From Lentzea pudingi (lineage in GTDB: Bacteria > Actinomycetota > Actinomycetes > Mycobacteriales > Pseudonocardiaceae): 64,000 nt of DNA. The notes under the pieces were generated by a model that saw only the letters and a list, made by a program, of their open reading frames with translations, was not told the origin of the DNA and made no database searches. Shown piece after piece: positions 34,872-43,475 of the stretch. Numbering within the stretch: the stretch's first letter is position 1; each line of letters begins with the position of its first letter. The position numbers and the translations under genes are program-made. The stretch covers positions 1 through 64,000 of the forward strand of contig NZ_BMNC01000008.1 in assembly GCF_014646255.1 (NCBI RefSeq), in the 5' to 3' direction.

Positions 34872-35890
34872 CGGAAGGCAGGAGTCGGCGCCCCGGCCCG
34901 CGCATCGAGGAGGTCGCGCGCGTGGCCGGGGTGTCGAAGTCCACCGTCTCCAGGGTGATCAACGGCGAGAAGTACGTGAGCGAGCGGTCGCGCCAGGCGG
35001 TGCACCGCGCCATCGCGCTGCTCGGGTACAGCCCGAACCACGCCGCGAGAACCTTGGCGGGCAGCAAGGCGAACGCGATCGCACTGGTGATCTCCGAGCA
35101 GGGCAGCCGGGTGCTCGCCGACCCGTTCTTCGCCGGAGTGCTGCGCGGGGTGCACGCCGAGCTCGCGGGACGGCACGTGCAGCTCCTGCTGATGATGAAC
35201 CAGCCGCTCGACGGTGAGGACCAGATCGCGTACCTCACCGGCGGGCACGTCGACGGGGCGCTCGTCGTGAGCCTGCACGGCGAGGACCCGTTGCCCAGGA
35301 CGTTGCACGAGACGGGGCTGCCCATCGTGGTGGGCGGCCGTCCGCTCGCGGGTGGCTCCGTCCCATTCGTCGACGCGGACAACTTCAACGGCGCGCTGGG
35401 GGCCGTGCGCTTGCTGATCTCGCTGGGGCGGGAGAAGATCGCGACCATCGCCGGCCCGCACGACATGGCGGTCGGCATGGACCGCCTGAGCGGCTGGCGG
35501 TGCGGGCTCGCCGAGCACGGCATGCCCGTGGAACTGGTGGCGCACAGCAGCGAGTTCTCGCCCGAGTGCGGTGCGCTCGCGATGGAGGAGCTGCTGCGCA
35601 GGGCACCCGACCTCGACGCGGTCTTCGTGGCCGCGGACATCATGGCGCTGGGCGCGTTGCGGGTGCTCCAGGAGCGGGGCTACCGGATCCCCGACGACGT
35701 GGCGGTCGTCGGGTTCGACGACTCGGTGCTCGCGTCGACGGCCGTCCCGCCGCTCACCACCGTGCGGCAGGACGTGGAGCGGTTCGGCCGGACCATGACC
35801 TGGCGCCTGCTCGCGGAGCTCGCCGGCGAGGAGAAGCTGCCCCAGTCGATGCTGCTGCCCACGTCTCTCGTGCGCCGGGCCAGCGCCTGA
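34868..35890 (+). CDS. cebR: LacI-family cellobiose-responsive repressor, copy 2
   Basis: This repressor of 340 residues, the same length as copy 1, has an HTH (VARVAGVSKSTVSRVINGEK) differing by very few residues and the same sensor motifs (LAGSKANA, DPFFAGVLRGVHAEL, VGFDDSVLASTAVPPLTTVR). It is coupled to bglC by an ATGA overlap, so it would rise with the operon and give negative feedback. In Streptomyces a single cebR lies next to cebEFG-bglC. Two copies here flank the operon, pointing to a duplication whose members now differ in transcriptional context. Confidence 0.85.
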   Translation: MTEGRSRRPGPRIEEVARVAGVSKSTVSRVINGEKYVSERSRQAVHRAIALLGYSPNHAARTLAGSKANAIALVISEQGSRVLADPFFAGVLRGVHAELAGRHVQLLLMMNQPLDGEDQIAYLTGGHVDGALVVSLHGEDPLPRTLHETGLPIVVGGRPLAGGSVPFVDADNFNGALGAVRLLISLGREKIATIAGPHDMAVGMDRLSGWRCGLAEHGMPVELVAHSSEFSPECGALAMEELLRRAPDLDAVFVAADIMALGALRVLQERGYRIPDDVAVVGFDDSVLASTAVPPLTTVRQDVERFGRTMTWRLLAELAGEEKLPQSMLLPTSLVRRASA

Positions 35891-35907
35891 ACCGTTTGCA
35901 TTGCCCT

Positions 35908-35919
35908 CGAAAGCTTTCG
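35908..35919. promoter_or_regulatory. 12-bp palindrome CGAAAGCTTTCG
   Basis: A perfect palindrome lies 18 bp after the second cebR and about 70 bp before the next gene. It resembles the CGAAA/TTTCG half-sites seen at 59055-59072, so it may be an operator for a sugar regulator. It may also be chance. Confidence 0.3.
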
Positions 35920-35986
35920 CCCGAATCCCTGAACCAGCGCCAGGACCAGCCCGTATTACGTCGTACCAGGACAACGGGGGTACCGG

Positions 35987-36298
35987 ATGCAGGCAGGCAG
36001 GTTCTTCGACGAACCACCGGACGACGACCAGGAGCTACCGGAGACGGCGGTCCTGCGCGTGCTGTGGATGACCGCGCAGGGGATGGTGTGGCCGTGGCTG
36101 CTGCAGAGCATGTGCCGCAAGGACGCGATCAAGCGCGCCCTCGAGGCCGAGCTGATCTGGGCGCCCGTCGGGGACCACCTCGGCTACCACATCACGGACG
36201 CGGGCCGGCGCCGCATCATGGACTGGTACCAGGACAACCGCCCCGGCACCGGTCCTGACGACAACGCGCATGTGTGGCGCGCCGTCACGATGCGCTGA
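35987..36298 (+). CDS. Small hypothetical protein, 103 residues
   Basis: I do not recognise this protein. The middle (AQGMVWPWLLQSMCRKDAIKR) through HITDAGRRRIMDWYQ looks like a small winged-helix fold, so a DNA- or protein-binding role is possible. A GGGGGTACCGG purine tract precedes the ATG. It is convergent with the FMN-reductase gene, 15 bp away. Confidence 0.6.
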   Translation: MQAGRFFDEPPDDDQELPETAVLRVLWMTAQGMVWPWLLQSMCRKDAIKRALEAELIWAPVGDHLGYHITDAGRRRIMDWYQDNRPGTGPDDNAHVWRAVTMR

Positions 36299-36313
36299 CG
36301 CCGGCCCTGCCCG

Positions 36314-36871
36314 TCAGACGGTGGCGGCCGTGCGCGCGGCCAGACCCTCGATCACACCGGTGAGCTTCTCGGTGACCTCGGGGTCGTCGACCGGGTGCAG
36401 CTCGGCGAAGCGCACCACGGAACCGGGGATCGACAGCGTCAGGTCCTCGGCGGGCACACCACCGGCGATGCGGACGGCCTTGCGGGCCTCGTCCTGCGCC
36501 CACACGCCGCCGTACTGGCCGAACGCGGTGCCGACGACGGCGACCGGCATGCCGGACAGGGCGCCCGCGCCATAGGGGCGCGACAGCCAGTCGATGGCGT
36601 TCTTGAGCACCGCGGGGATGGTGCCGTTGTACTCGGGCGAGACCAGCAGCAGCGCGTCGGCCTGCGCGGCGGCCTCCCGCAGCTTCGCGGCCTCGGCGGG
36701 AACGGTGCCCTCGGCGTCGATGTCCTCGTTGTAGAACGGCACGGTGCCCAGGCCCTCGAACACGCTGATCTCGACGTTCTCCGGCGCGATCTGGACCGCG
36801 GCCTCGGCGAGCCTGCGGTTGTGCGAACCCGACCGGAGGCTGCCGACGAGCGTGAGGATGCGGACGGCCAT
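36314..36871 (-). CDS. NADPH-dependent FMN reductase / quinone reductase
   Basis: This flavoprotein of 185 residues is flavodoxin-like. FMN-binding segments are GSLRSGSHNRRLAEAA and SPEYNGTIPAVLKNAIDWLSR. It probably reduces FMN, quinones or azo compounds with NADPH. It is divergent from a TetR gene with a 22-bp palindrome in between, so it is probably derepressed by a toxic quinone or similar ligand. Confidence 0.85.
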   Translation of the reverse strand: MAVRILTLVGSLRSGSHNRRLAEAAVQIAPENVEISVFEGLGTVPFYNEDIDAEGTVPAEAAKLREAAAQADALLLVSPEYNGTIPAVLKNAIDWLSRPYGAGALSGMPVAVVGTAFGQYGGVWAQDEARKAVRIAGGVPAEDLTLSIPGSVVRFAELHPVDDPEVTEKLTGVIEGLAARTAATV

Positions 36872-36914
36872 GACGTGACTCCCAGGTGCAGACGGTGGTG
36901 GAACGACTACACCC

Positions 36915-36936
36915 TAAACGGGACGCGTCCCGTTTA
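36915..36936. promoter_or_regulatory. TetR-type operator (22-bp palindrome)
   Basis: This is a perfect palindrome with half-site TAAACGGGACG followed immediately by its complement CGTCCCGTTTA. It lies between the reductase and tetR starts. AAACGGGACG-type half-sites are typical of this TetR subgroup. Confidence 0.85.
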
Positions 36937-36957
36937 TCTTCCGGCTAGGCTGAACAG

Positions 36958-37557
36958 GTGATCGACAGCACACCCCTGCCCCTCGCCGGACCTGAGGCGG
37001 GCCTCCGCGCGGACGCGGTGCGCAACCGCGCCCTGCTGCTGGAAGCGGCGGCCCGGCTGGCGGCCGAACGCGGCGCGGCGGCGATCACGATGGAGAACGT
37101 GGCCGTCGCGGCAGGGGTCGGCAAGGGCACGGTGTCGCGGCGCTTCGGCGACCGCAACGGCCTGCTCCAGGCGCTGCTGGACCGCTCGGAGATCCAGTTC
37201 CAGGAGGCGTTCCTCAGCGGTCCGCCCCCGCTCGGCCCCGGCGCCGGCGCGGCGACGCGGCTGCGGGCGTTCGGGCCCGCCGTGCTGCGCCACGAACGCG
37301 CCAACCTCGACCTGTACCTGGCGGCCGAGCCGTCCCCCGGCCGCCGGTTCCTGATCCCCGCGCGGCAGCTGCGGCACCGCCATGTGACCCTCCTGGTCCG
37401 CGAGGCCGTGCCCGGCTCCGACGCGGGCCTGCTCGCCCACACCCTGCTGGCGTCGGTGGACCTCGTGCTGGTCGACCACCTCGTCCGCGCCGGCGGCGTG
37501 TCGCCCGAGCAGGTCGAGGCAGGCTGGCACGACCTGCTCGACCGCCTCCTCGCCTGA
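36958..37557 (+). CDS. TetR-family regulator
   Basis: This repressor of 199 residues has an HTH at about 20-65 (RNRALLLEAAARLAAERGAA, then VAVAAGVGKGTVSRRFGDRN). The C-terminal ligand domain is short. The GTG at 36958 is adopted; the region upstream holds the palindromic operator, which leaves no room for a longer form. It probably represses itself and the divergent FMN reductase. Confidence 0.85.
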   Translation: MIDSTPLPLAGPEAGLRADAVRNRALLLEAAARLAAERGAAAITMENVAVAAGVGKGTVSRRFGDRNGLLQALLDRSEIQFQEAFLSGPPPLGPGAGAATRLRAFGPAVLRHERANLDLYLAAEPSPGRRFLIPARQLRHRHVTLLVREAVPGSDAGLLAHTLLASVDLVLVDHLVRAGGVSPEQVEAGWHDLLDRLLA

Positions 37558-37641
37558 GGTTCGAGTCGAAATCGACGGTCGAACGAAACCTGTGGCGGCA
37601 CAGGGGTTGTAGCGGTCGGCGCACTCCGCCTACGGTCCCCC

Positions 37642-37655
37642 TGGGAGCGCTCCCA
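37642..37655. promoter_or_regulatory. CebR box, second GH9 promoter
   Basis: A perfect TGGGAGCGCTCCCA lies 35 bp upstream of the GH9 start, placing this cellulase under the same control as cebEFG. Confidence 0.92.
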
Positions 37656-37690
37656 GAATTTCGTCGACGTGGACGGAGACCCTCACGACC

Positions 37691-40258
37691 ATGAGATCCC
37701 GACGCCTGCTCACCGCGACCCTGCTCGTGGCGCTGGCCGCGTTCCCGCTCGCGGCCCCCGCCGCCGCGGCGGACTACGAACGCGTGCTCAACGGAACGTT
37801 CGAGACCGGCTCCCCCGATCCCTGGTGGAGCAGCGCCGGTGTCACCAACCGGGTCACCGGCGGCGAGCTGTGCGCCGCGGTCACCGGTGGCACGACGAAC
37901 CCCTGGGACGCCCTGGTCGGCCAGAACGGCGTGCCGTTCGAGACCGGCCAGTCCTACACCTTCTCGTTCGACGCGCACGCCACGACGGCCCAGCCCGTCA
38001 CGGCCGCCGCGGGCGAGAGCGTCAGCCCGTACCGCGGGATCGCGAGCCAGCAGTTCACGCTCTCCCCTGTCAAGCAACGGTTCTCGTTCACCTTCACGTC
38101 CACTTTGGACTTCCCGGATGCCGGCAACGGCCAGGTCGCGTTCCAGCTGGGCGGTCAGGCCGCGGACAACACGATCTGCGTGGACAACGTCTCGGTGATC
38201 GGCGGCGTGAAGCCGCCCGGTGGCGTGAACCCCAACCCCGCCAAGAAGGTCCAGGTCGACCTGGTGGCGTACGTGCCGGGGCTGCCCAAGCGCGCGACCC
38301 TCGTCTCCACGGCCACGACGCCGCAGACCTGGACGCTCCGCGACTCCGCGGGCACGGCGGTGGCGACCGGCCAGAGCACGCCGAAGGGCGCGGACGCGAC
38401 GTCCGGCGACCCGGTGCACCTGATCGACTTCTCGTCGTTCGACACGGCCGGCACCGGCTACACGCTGTCGGTCGGCGAGGACAGCAGCTTCCCGTTCGAC
38501 ATCTCCGCCGACCCGGTCAAGCGGCTGCGCTACGACTCGCTCGCGTTCTTCTACCACCAGCGCAGCGGCACGCCGATCGAGGCGCAGTACGTCGGTGACG
38601 AGTACGCACGCCCCGCCGGTCACATCAACGTCGCGCCCAACCAGGGCGACAACAACGTGCCGTGTCGCGCCGATCTCGCCTGCGGCTACACGCTCGACGT
38701 GCGCGGCGGCTGGTACGACGCGGGTGACCACGGCAAGTACGTGGTCAACGGCGGCATCGCGACCTGGCAGCTGCTGAACGCCTACGAACGGGCCACCCGC
38801 GTCGGCGACGCGTCCGCGTACCGCGACGGCGCCCTGAACATCCCGGAGAAGGCCAACGGCGTGCCGGACCTCCTCGACGAGGCGCGCTGGGAGGCCGACT
38901 TCCTGCTGAAGATGCAGGCACCCGACGGCATGGCGCACCACAAGATCCACGACGCGAACTGGACCGCGCTGCCCACCCGTCCGGAACTGGACGACCAGCC
39001 GCGCAGGCTGTCCGCGACCAGCACCGCCGCGACGCTGAACCTCGCCGCCGTGGCGGCACAGGGTGCGCGCCTCTGGAAGACCATCGACGCGGCGTACTCC
39101 GCTCAACTGCTCGCGGCGGCGCGCAAGGCTTACACGGCGGCGAAGGCGAACCCGGCCAAGCTCGCCGAACCGAACGACGGCACCGGCGGCGGCGCGTACA
39201 GCGACGACACCGTGAGCGACGAGTTCTACTGGGCCGCCTCGGAGTTGTACGCGACCACGGGTGACGCCGCCTACCGGACCGACGTGACGGCCTCCCCGCA
39301 CTACAAGGCGGCGAGCCTGAACCGGGGCGGCTTCCACTGGGGCGGCACCGCGCCGCTGGGCGACATCACGCTCGCCCTCGTCCCCACGGAATTGCCCGCG
39401 GCGGACGTCGCGGCCATCAAGTCGGCGTTCGCCACGGTCGCGGACCAGCACCTGACGGCCATGGCAGACATGGGCTACGCGGCGCCGTACGACAACAGCA
39501 CCGCCGGCTACGTCTGGGGCTCGAACTCCACGGTCCTGAACAACGCCCAGGTGCTCGCGCTCGCCCACGACTTCACCGGTGCCGCGAAGTACCGCGAGGG
39601 CGTGTTCGAGGCACTGCACTACATCCTCGGCCGCAACCCGCTGAGCACCTCGTACGTGGCGGGCTACGGCGACCAGGCGATGACCAACGCGCACCACCGC
39701 TTCTGGGCACGCCAGAACGACCCGACGCTCCCGATCGCACCGCCCGGTTCCCTGTCCGGCGGCCCGAACAGCGCTCTGCAGGACCCGGTGGCCCAGCGCC
39801 TGCTCACCGGCTGCCCGCAGCAGAAGTGCTGGGTCGACGACATCGGCGCCTACTCGGTGAACGAGGTGGCGATCAACTGGAACTCCGCCCTCGCCTGGGT
39901 CTCGGGCTGGGCGGCGGAGAAGTCCACGCCGCCCGTGCCGCCCGCGGCGGACTGCGAGGTCTCGTTCACCGCGGGCAGGTGGCCCGACGGCCTGTCCGCG
40001 CAGGTGAAGATCACCAACACCGGCAAGACCGCGTGGACGGACTGGACGCTCGGCTTCTCCCTGCCCGGCACGCAGCGGGTCACCTCGGGGTGGTCGGCGC
40101 AGTGGAGCCAGACCGGGCGTGACGTGACGGCGGCCAGCATGTCGTGGAACGGCTCGGTGAAGCCCGGCAAGTCGGTCCACATCGGGTTCAACGGGTCCGG
40201 GGCCGGGGCGGATCCCACCGTGTTCGTGGTGAACGGGAGGACCTGCAAGACCCCGTGA
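37691..40258 (+). CDS. Secreted GH9 cellulase: CBM4-Ig-GH9-CBM2
   Basis: This 855-residue enzyme has a signal peptide (1-27), a CBM4/9 module (about 28-175; LNGTFETGSPDPWWSS), an Ig-like CelD_N module (about 185-280), a GH9 domain (about 285-750) and a CBM2 (about 757-855). The GH9 carries GGWYDAGDHGKYV near residue 342 and a C-terminal YSVNEVAINWNSALAW with the acid Glu. The layout matches exo-acting CbhA/Thermobifida Cel9B-type cellulases and differs from the GH9-CBM3c enzyme at 26125, so the two should act together on cellulose. A GGAGA sequence precedes the ATG. A repeat-rich non-coding region follows. Confidence 0.92.
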   Translation: MRSRRLLTATLLVALAAFPLAAPAAAADYERVLNGTFETGSPDPWWSSAGVTNRVTGGELCAAVTGGTTNPWDALVGQNGVPFETGQSYTFSFDAHATTAQPVTAAAGESVSPYRGIASQQFTLSPVKQRFSFTFTSTLDFPDAGNGQVAFQLGGQAADNTICVDNVSVIGGVKPPGGVNPNPAKKVQVDLVAYVPGLPKRATLVSTATTPQTWTLRDSAGTAVATGQSTPKGADATSGDPVHLIDFSSFDTAGTGYTLSVGEDSSFPFDISADPVKRLRYDSLAFFYHQRSGTPIEAQYVGDEYARPAGHINVAPNQGDNNVPCRADLACGYTLDVRGGWYDAGDHGKYVVNGGIATWQLLNAYERATRVGDASAYRDGALNIPEKANGVPDLLDEARWEADFLLKMQAPDGMAHHKIHDANWTALPTRPELDDQPRRLSATSTAATLNLAAVAAQGARLWKTIDAAYSAQLLAAARKAYTAAKANPAKLAEPNDGTGGGAYSDDTVSDEFYWAASELYATTGDAAYRTDVTASPHYKAASLNRGGFHWGGTAPLGDITLALVPTELPAADVAAIKSAFATVADQHLTAMADMGYAAPYDNSTAGYVWGSNSTVLNNAQVLALAHDFTGAAKYREGVFEALHYILGRNPLSTSYVAGYGDQAMTNAHHRFWARQNDPTLPIAPPGSLSGGPNSALQDPVAQRLLTGCPQQKCWVDDIGAYSVNEVAINWNSALAWVSGWAAEKSTPPVPPAADCEVSFTAGRWPDGLSAQVKITNTGKTAWTDWTLGFSLPGTQRVTSGWSAQWSQTGRDVTAASMSWNGSVKPGKSVHIGFNGSGAGADPTVFVVNGRTCKTP

Positions 40259-40289
40259 CCGCACCAGGGATGTGCGCCCGCTGTCACCT

Positions 40290-40480
40290 CCGGTGGCGGC
40301 GGGCGCGCTGCGTTGCGGCGGGCGAGGTGGCGGTGGGTGGCACTGCGTTGCAGCGGGCGAGGTGGCGGCGGGTAGCACTGCGTTCCGGCGGGTGAGGTGG
40401 GCGGGCGCACCGCGTTCCGGCGGGCGAAGCAGCGGCGGGTGGCACTGCGTTCCGGCGGGCGAGGTGGCGGCGGGTGGCGT
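40290..40480. repeat. 38-bp tandem repeat downstream of GH9
   Basis: About five imperfect copies of a unit close to GGCACTGCGTTCCGGCGGGC followed by GAGGTGGCGGCGGGT, 36-40 bp each, start about 35 bp after the GH9 stop. The 600-bp interval 40259-40856 has no convincing gene. Its last 120 bp carry the sugar-importer operators. Confidence 0.7.
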
Positions 40481-40738
40481 CTCAACTGGTGAAACGGGAG
40501 CCAACCCGGTTGAGTGCGTCAGGCGGCGGACGCACAGCCCCCGTCGCGGGCCGACGTCAGGCACAGCGCGCGCAACCTTCGCCCAGGCAGTGGCATCGGC
40601 GCCCTCCTCGCACGTCAGCGTCGGCCACACTCCCAGGCCCACCGCGTTCCACCAGGCGGGCCAGCCCGCCACCCCTGCATCCAGCGCCCGCCGGGCAACC
40701 GACCGGCCGAGCCCTCCGGCACCCACCCGGCAGCCCCC

Positions 40739-40752
40739 TGTGAGCGCTAACA
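40739..40752. promoter_or_regulatory. LacI-type operator 1, sugar importer
   Basis: TGTGAGCGCTAACA is a near-perfect LacI-family palindrome, 118 bp upstream of the binding-protein start. The same motif occurs at 40795 and 56311. Confidence 0.7.
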
Positions 40753-40794
40753 GGCACGACCTGGCGTTATCCAGATGTCACTTGACGGTAAAGT

Positions 40795-40808
40795 TGTTAG
40801 CGATAACA
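40795..40808. promoter_or_regulatory. LacI-type operator 2, sugar importer
   Basis: TGTTAGCGATAACA lies 49 bp upstream of the importer operon start and 56 bp from operator 1, centre to centre. It is the likely repression site for the operon. Confidence 0.75.
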
Positions 40809-40856
40809 CTCGCCGCCTACAGCACTGTTGCCTGTCGGTGACATCGAGGAGAACTG

Positions 40857-41942
40857 ATGAGGCTTGCCCGGATCGCGGCCACCACCGCACTCGCCGTCAC
40901 CCTCGCCGCCTGTGGTTCGGCGGAGAAGACGGTCGACCAGCAGACCGGCTCCAGCGAGGGTGCGCTGGTGGGCGTCACCATGCCGACGCGGTCGTCGGAA
41001 CGATGGATCCACGACGGCGACAACATCAAGAAGGCCCTGGAGGGCAAGGGGTACAAAGTCGACCTCCAGTACGCGGAGAACGACATCCCCACCCAGGCCA
41101 ACCAGATCGAGAACCAGATCACCAAGGGCGCCAAGCTCCTGATCGTCGCCTCGATCGACGGCACGGCGATCACCTCGCAGTTGCAGCAGGCCGCCGACGC
41201 GAAGATTCCGGTGATCGCGTACGACCGCCTGATCCGCAAGAGCCCGAACGTCGACTACTACGCGACGTTCGACAACTTCAAGGTCGGCGTGGAGCAGGCG
41301 AACTCGCTCGTCGCCGGTCTGAAGACCAAGGGCGAGGGTCCGTTCAACATCGAGCTGTTCGCGGGCTCGCCGGACGACAACAACGCCACGTTCTTCTTCA
41401 ACGGTGCGATGTCGGTGCTCCAGCCGCTCATCGACCAGGGCAAGCTCAGCGTCAAGTCCGCGCAGAAGGACTTCAAGACCGTCGCGATCCTGCGCTGGGA
41501 CCCGGCCACCGCGCAGAAGCGCATGGAGGACCTGCTCACCTCGACCTACGGCGGCGCCAAGGTCGACGGCGTGCTCTCCCCGTACGACGGCATCTCGATC
41601 GGCATCCTGTCCGCGCTCAAGAGCGGCGGCTACGGCACCGCCGGGCAGGCGTACCCGATCGTCACCGGTCAGGACGCGGAGGTCGCCTCGGTGAAGTCGA
41701 TCATCGCCGGTGAGCAGTACTCCACGATCCACAAGGACACCCGCCTGCTCGCCGACGTGACGGTGAAGATGGCCGACGCCGTGCTCAAGGGCGGCAAGCC
41801 CGAGGTGAACAACACCAAGGACTACGACAACGGCAACAAGGTCGTGCCCTCCTTCCTGCTGCAGCCCGTCCCCGTGGACAAGGCGAACTACAAGCAGGAG
41901 CTCATCGACTCCGGCTACTACACCGCCGACCAGCTCAGGTAG
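40857..41942 (+). CDS. chvE: Sugar-binding lipoprotein (ChvE-like, CUT2)
   Basis: This solute-binding protein of 361 residues has a lipobox (TLAAC, Cys near residue 19) and a ribose/galactose-type fold (VGVTMPTRSSERWIHDGDN, QYAENDIPTQANQIENQI, IPVIAYDRLI, ELFAGSPDDNNATFFFNGAM). It is closest in type to ChvE, which binds arabinose, galactose, xylose and glucose. The ATG follows GAGGAG. It is the first gene of an importer operon preceded by two LacI operators, and nearby arabinosidases suggest arabinose, xylose or galactose as ligand. Confidence 0.88.
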   Translation: MRLARIAATTALAVTLAACGSAEKTVDQQTGSSEGALVGVTMPTRSSERWIHDGDNIKKALEGKGYKVDLQYAENDIPTQANQIENQITKGAKLLIVASIDGTAITSQLQQAADAKIPVIAYDRLIRKSPNVDYYATFDNFKVGVEQANSLVAGLKTKGEGPFNIELFAGSPDDNNATFFFNGAMSVLQPLIDQGKLSVKSAQKDFKTVAILRWDPATAQKRMEDLLTSTYGGAKVDGVLSPYDGISIGILSALKSGGYGTAGQAYPIVTGQDAEVASVKSIIAGEQYSTIHKDTRLLADVTVKMADAVLKGGKPEVNNTKDYDNGNKVVPSFLLQPVPVDKANYKQELIDSGYYTADQLR

Positions 41943-41948
41943 ATCATC

Positions 41949-43475
41949 GTGTCCGACGACATCCTGGTGATGCGCGGCATCACCAAGAGGTTCGCGGGTG
42001 TCACCGCGCTGCACGAGGTCTCGTTGACCGTGCGGCGCGGTGAGATCCACGCGATCTGCGGTGAGAACGGCGCGGGCAAGTCCACGCTGATGAAGGTGCT
42101 GTCCGGGGTGCACCCGCACGGCACGTACGACGGCGACATCCTCTTCGAGGGCGAGTCGTGCTCGTTCCACGGCGTTCGCGACAGCGAGCGCCGCGGCATT
42201 GTGATCATCCACCAGGAACTGGCGCTGTGCGGTCAGCTCTCCGTCGCGGAGAACCTGTTCCTGGGCAACGAGAGGTCCCGGCGCGGGCTCATCGACTGGA
42301 ACCGCACCAACCACGAGGCCCAGGCGCTGCTCGACCGAGTCGGCCTGCGGGAGAACCCGACGACGCCGGTCAACGACCTCGGCGTCGGCAAGCAGCAGCT
42401 CGTCGAGATCGCCAAGGCGCTGTCCAAGGAGGTCAGCCTGCTGATCCTGGACGAGCCGACGGCGGCGCTCAACGACGACGACTCGCAGCACCTGCTCGAC
42501 CTGCTCGACGGGCTGCGGGCGGAGGGCATCACCAGCGTGATCATCTCCCACAAGCTGGGCGAGGTCACCCGGATCGCCGACACCGTCACCGTGCTGCGCG
42601 ACGGCAGGACCATCGAGACGTTGCCCGCCAAGGGACTGAGCGAGGAACGCATCATCGCCGGCATGGTCGGCCGCGACCTCGAGCACCGGTTCCCGCCGCG
42701 CACCCCCGACATCGGCGAGGAGGTGCTGCGCATCGAGGACTGGACGGTGCACAGCCCGGCCCAGCCCGACCGGGTGGTCGTCGACAACGCCACGCTGTCG
42801 TTGCGGCGCGGGGAGATCGTGGGTCTCGCCGGCCTGATGGGCGCGGGCCGCACCGAACTGGCGATGAGCGTCTTCGGCCGCACGTACGGCGTCGGTGTCT
42901 CCGGACGCGTCGTCAAGGACGGCCAGGAGATCGACACCCGCACGGTCCGGGGCGCCATCCGCCACGGCCTCGCGTACGTGAGCGAGGACCGCAAGCGCTA
43001 CGGGCTCAACCTGATCGAGGGCGTGCAGCGCAACGTCTCCGCGGCGGCGCTGGACAAGCTCGCGACCCGCGGCTGGGTGAACGAGAACGAGGAGTACACC
43101 GTCGCGGAACGGTTCCGGAAGTCCATGGGCATCAGGACGGCCGCGGTGTCGACCCCGACCGGCACGCTGTCCGGCGGCAACCAGCAGAAGGTCGTGCTGG
43201 CGAAGTGGATGTTCACCGACCCGGACGTGCTGATCCTCGACGAACCGACGCGCGGCATCGACGTCGGCGCGAAGTACGAGATCTACTCGATCATCAACGA
43301 CCTCGCCGCCCAGGGCCGCGCGGTGCTGGTGATCTCCTCGGAACTACCGGAGCTGCTGGGCCTGTGCGACCGCGTGTACGCGCTGTCCGAGGGCCGCATC
43401 ACCGGTGAGGTGAGCCGCGAAGAGGCCACGCAGGAACGCCTGATGCAGTACATGACACGAGGACAGAGCTCATGA
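41949..43475 (+). CDS. gguA: Sugar ABC transporter ATP-binding protein (two ABC domains)
   Basis: This CUT2 ATPase of 508 residues has two ABC domains. The first has Walker A GENGAGKS (38-45), LGVGKQQLVEIAKAL and LLILDEPTAAL. The second has a degenerate Walker A (GLMGAGRTEL) but retains LSGGNQQKVVLAKW and LILDEPTRGIDVG, as is normal for the family. The GTG start at 41949 lies six bases after the binding-protein stop. It powers import with the permease that overlaps its 3' end by four bases. Confidence 0.9.
   Translation: MSDDILVMRGITKRFAGVTALHEVSLTVRRGEIHAICGENGAGKSTLMKVLSGVHPHGTYDGDILFEGESCSFHGVRDSERRGIVIIHQELALCGQLSVAENLFLGNERSRRGLIDWNRTNHEAQALLDRVGLRENPTTPVNDLGVGKQQLVEIAKALSKEVSLLILDEPTAALNDDDSQHLLDLLDGLRAEGITSVIISHKLGEVTRIADTVTVLRDGRTIETLPAKGLSEERIIAGMVGRDLEHRFPPRTPDIGEEVLRIEDWTVHSPAQPDRVVVDNATLSLRRGEIVGLAGLMGAGRTELAMSVFGRTYGVGVSGRVVKDGQEIDTRTVRGAIRHGLAYVSEDRKRYGLNLIEGVQRNVSAAALDKLATRGWVNENEEYTVAERFRKSMGIRTAAVSTPTGTLSGGNQQKVVLAKWMFTDPDVLILDEPTRGIDVGAKYEIYSIINDLAAQGRAVLVISSELPELLGLCDRVYALSEGRITGEVSREEATQERLMQYMTRGQSS

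Noticed and set aside
37214..40726. Very long minus-strand frame opposite GH9
   Set aside because: It is antisense to a fully recognisable CBM4-Ig-GH9-CBM2 gene and shows only Arg/Val/Gly-rich sequence typical of shadow frames.
40259..40738. Gene in the region after the second GH9
   Set aside because: Frames there are made from the 38-bp repeat and have no recognisable start or domain.
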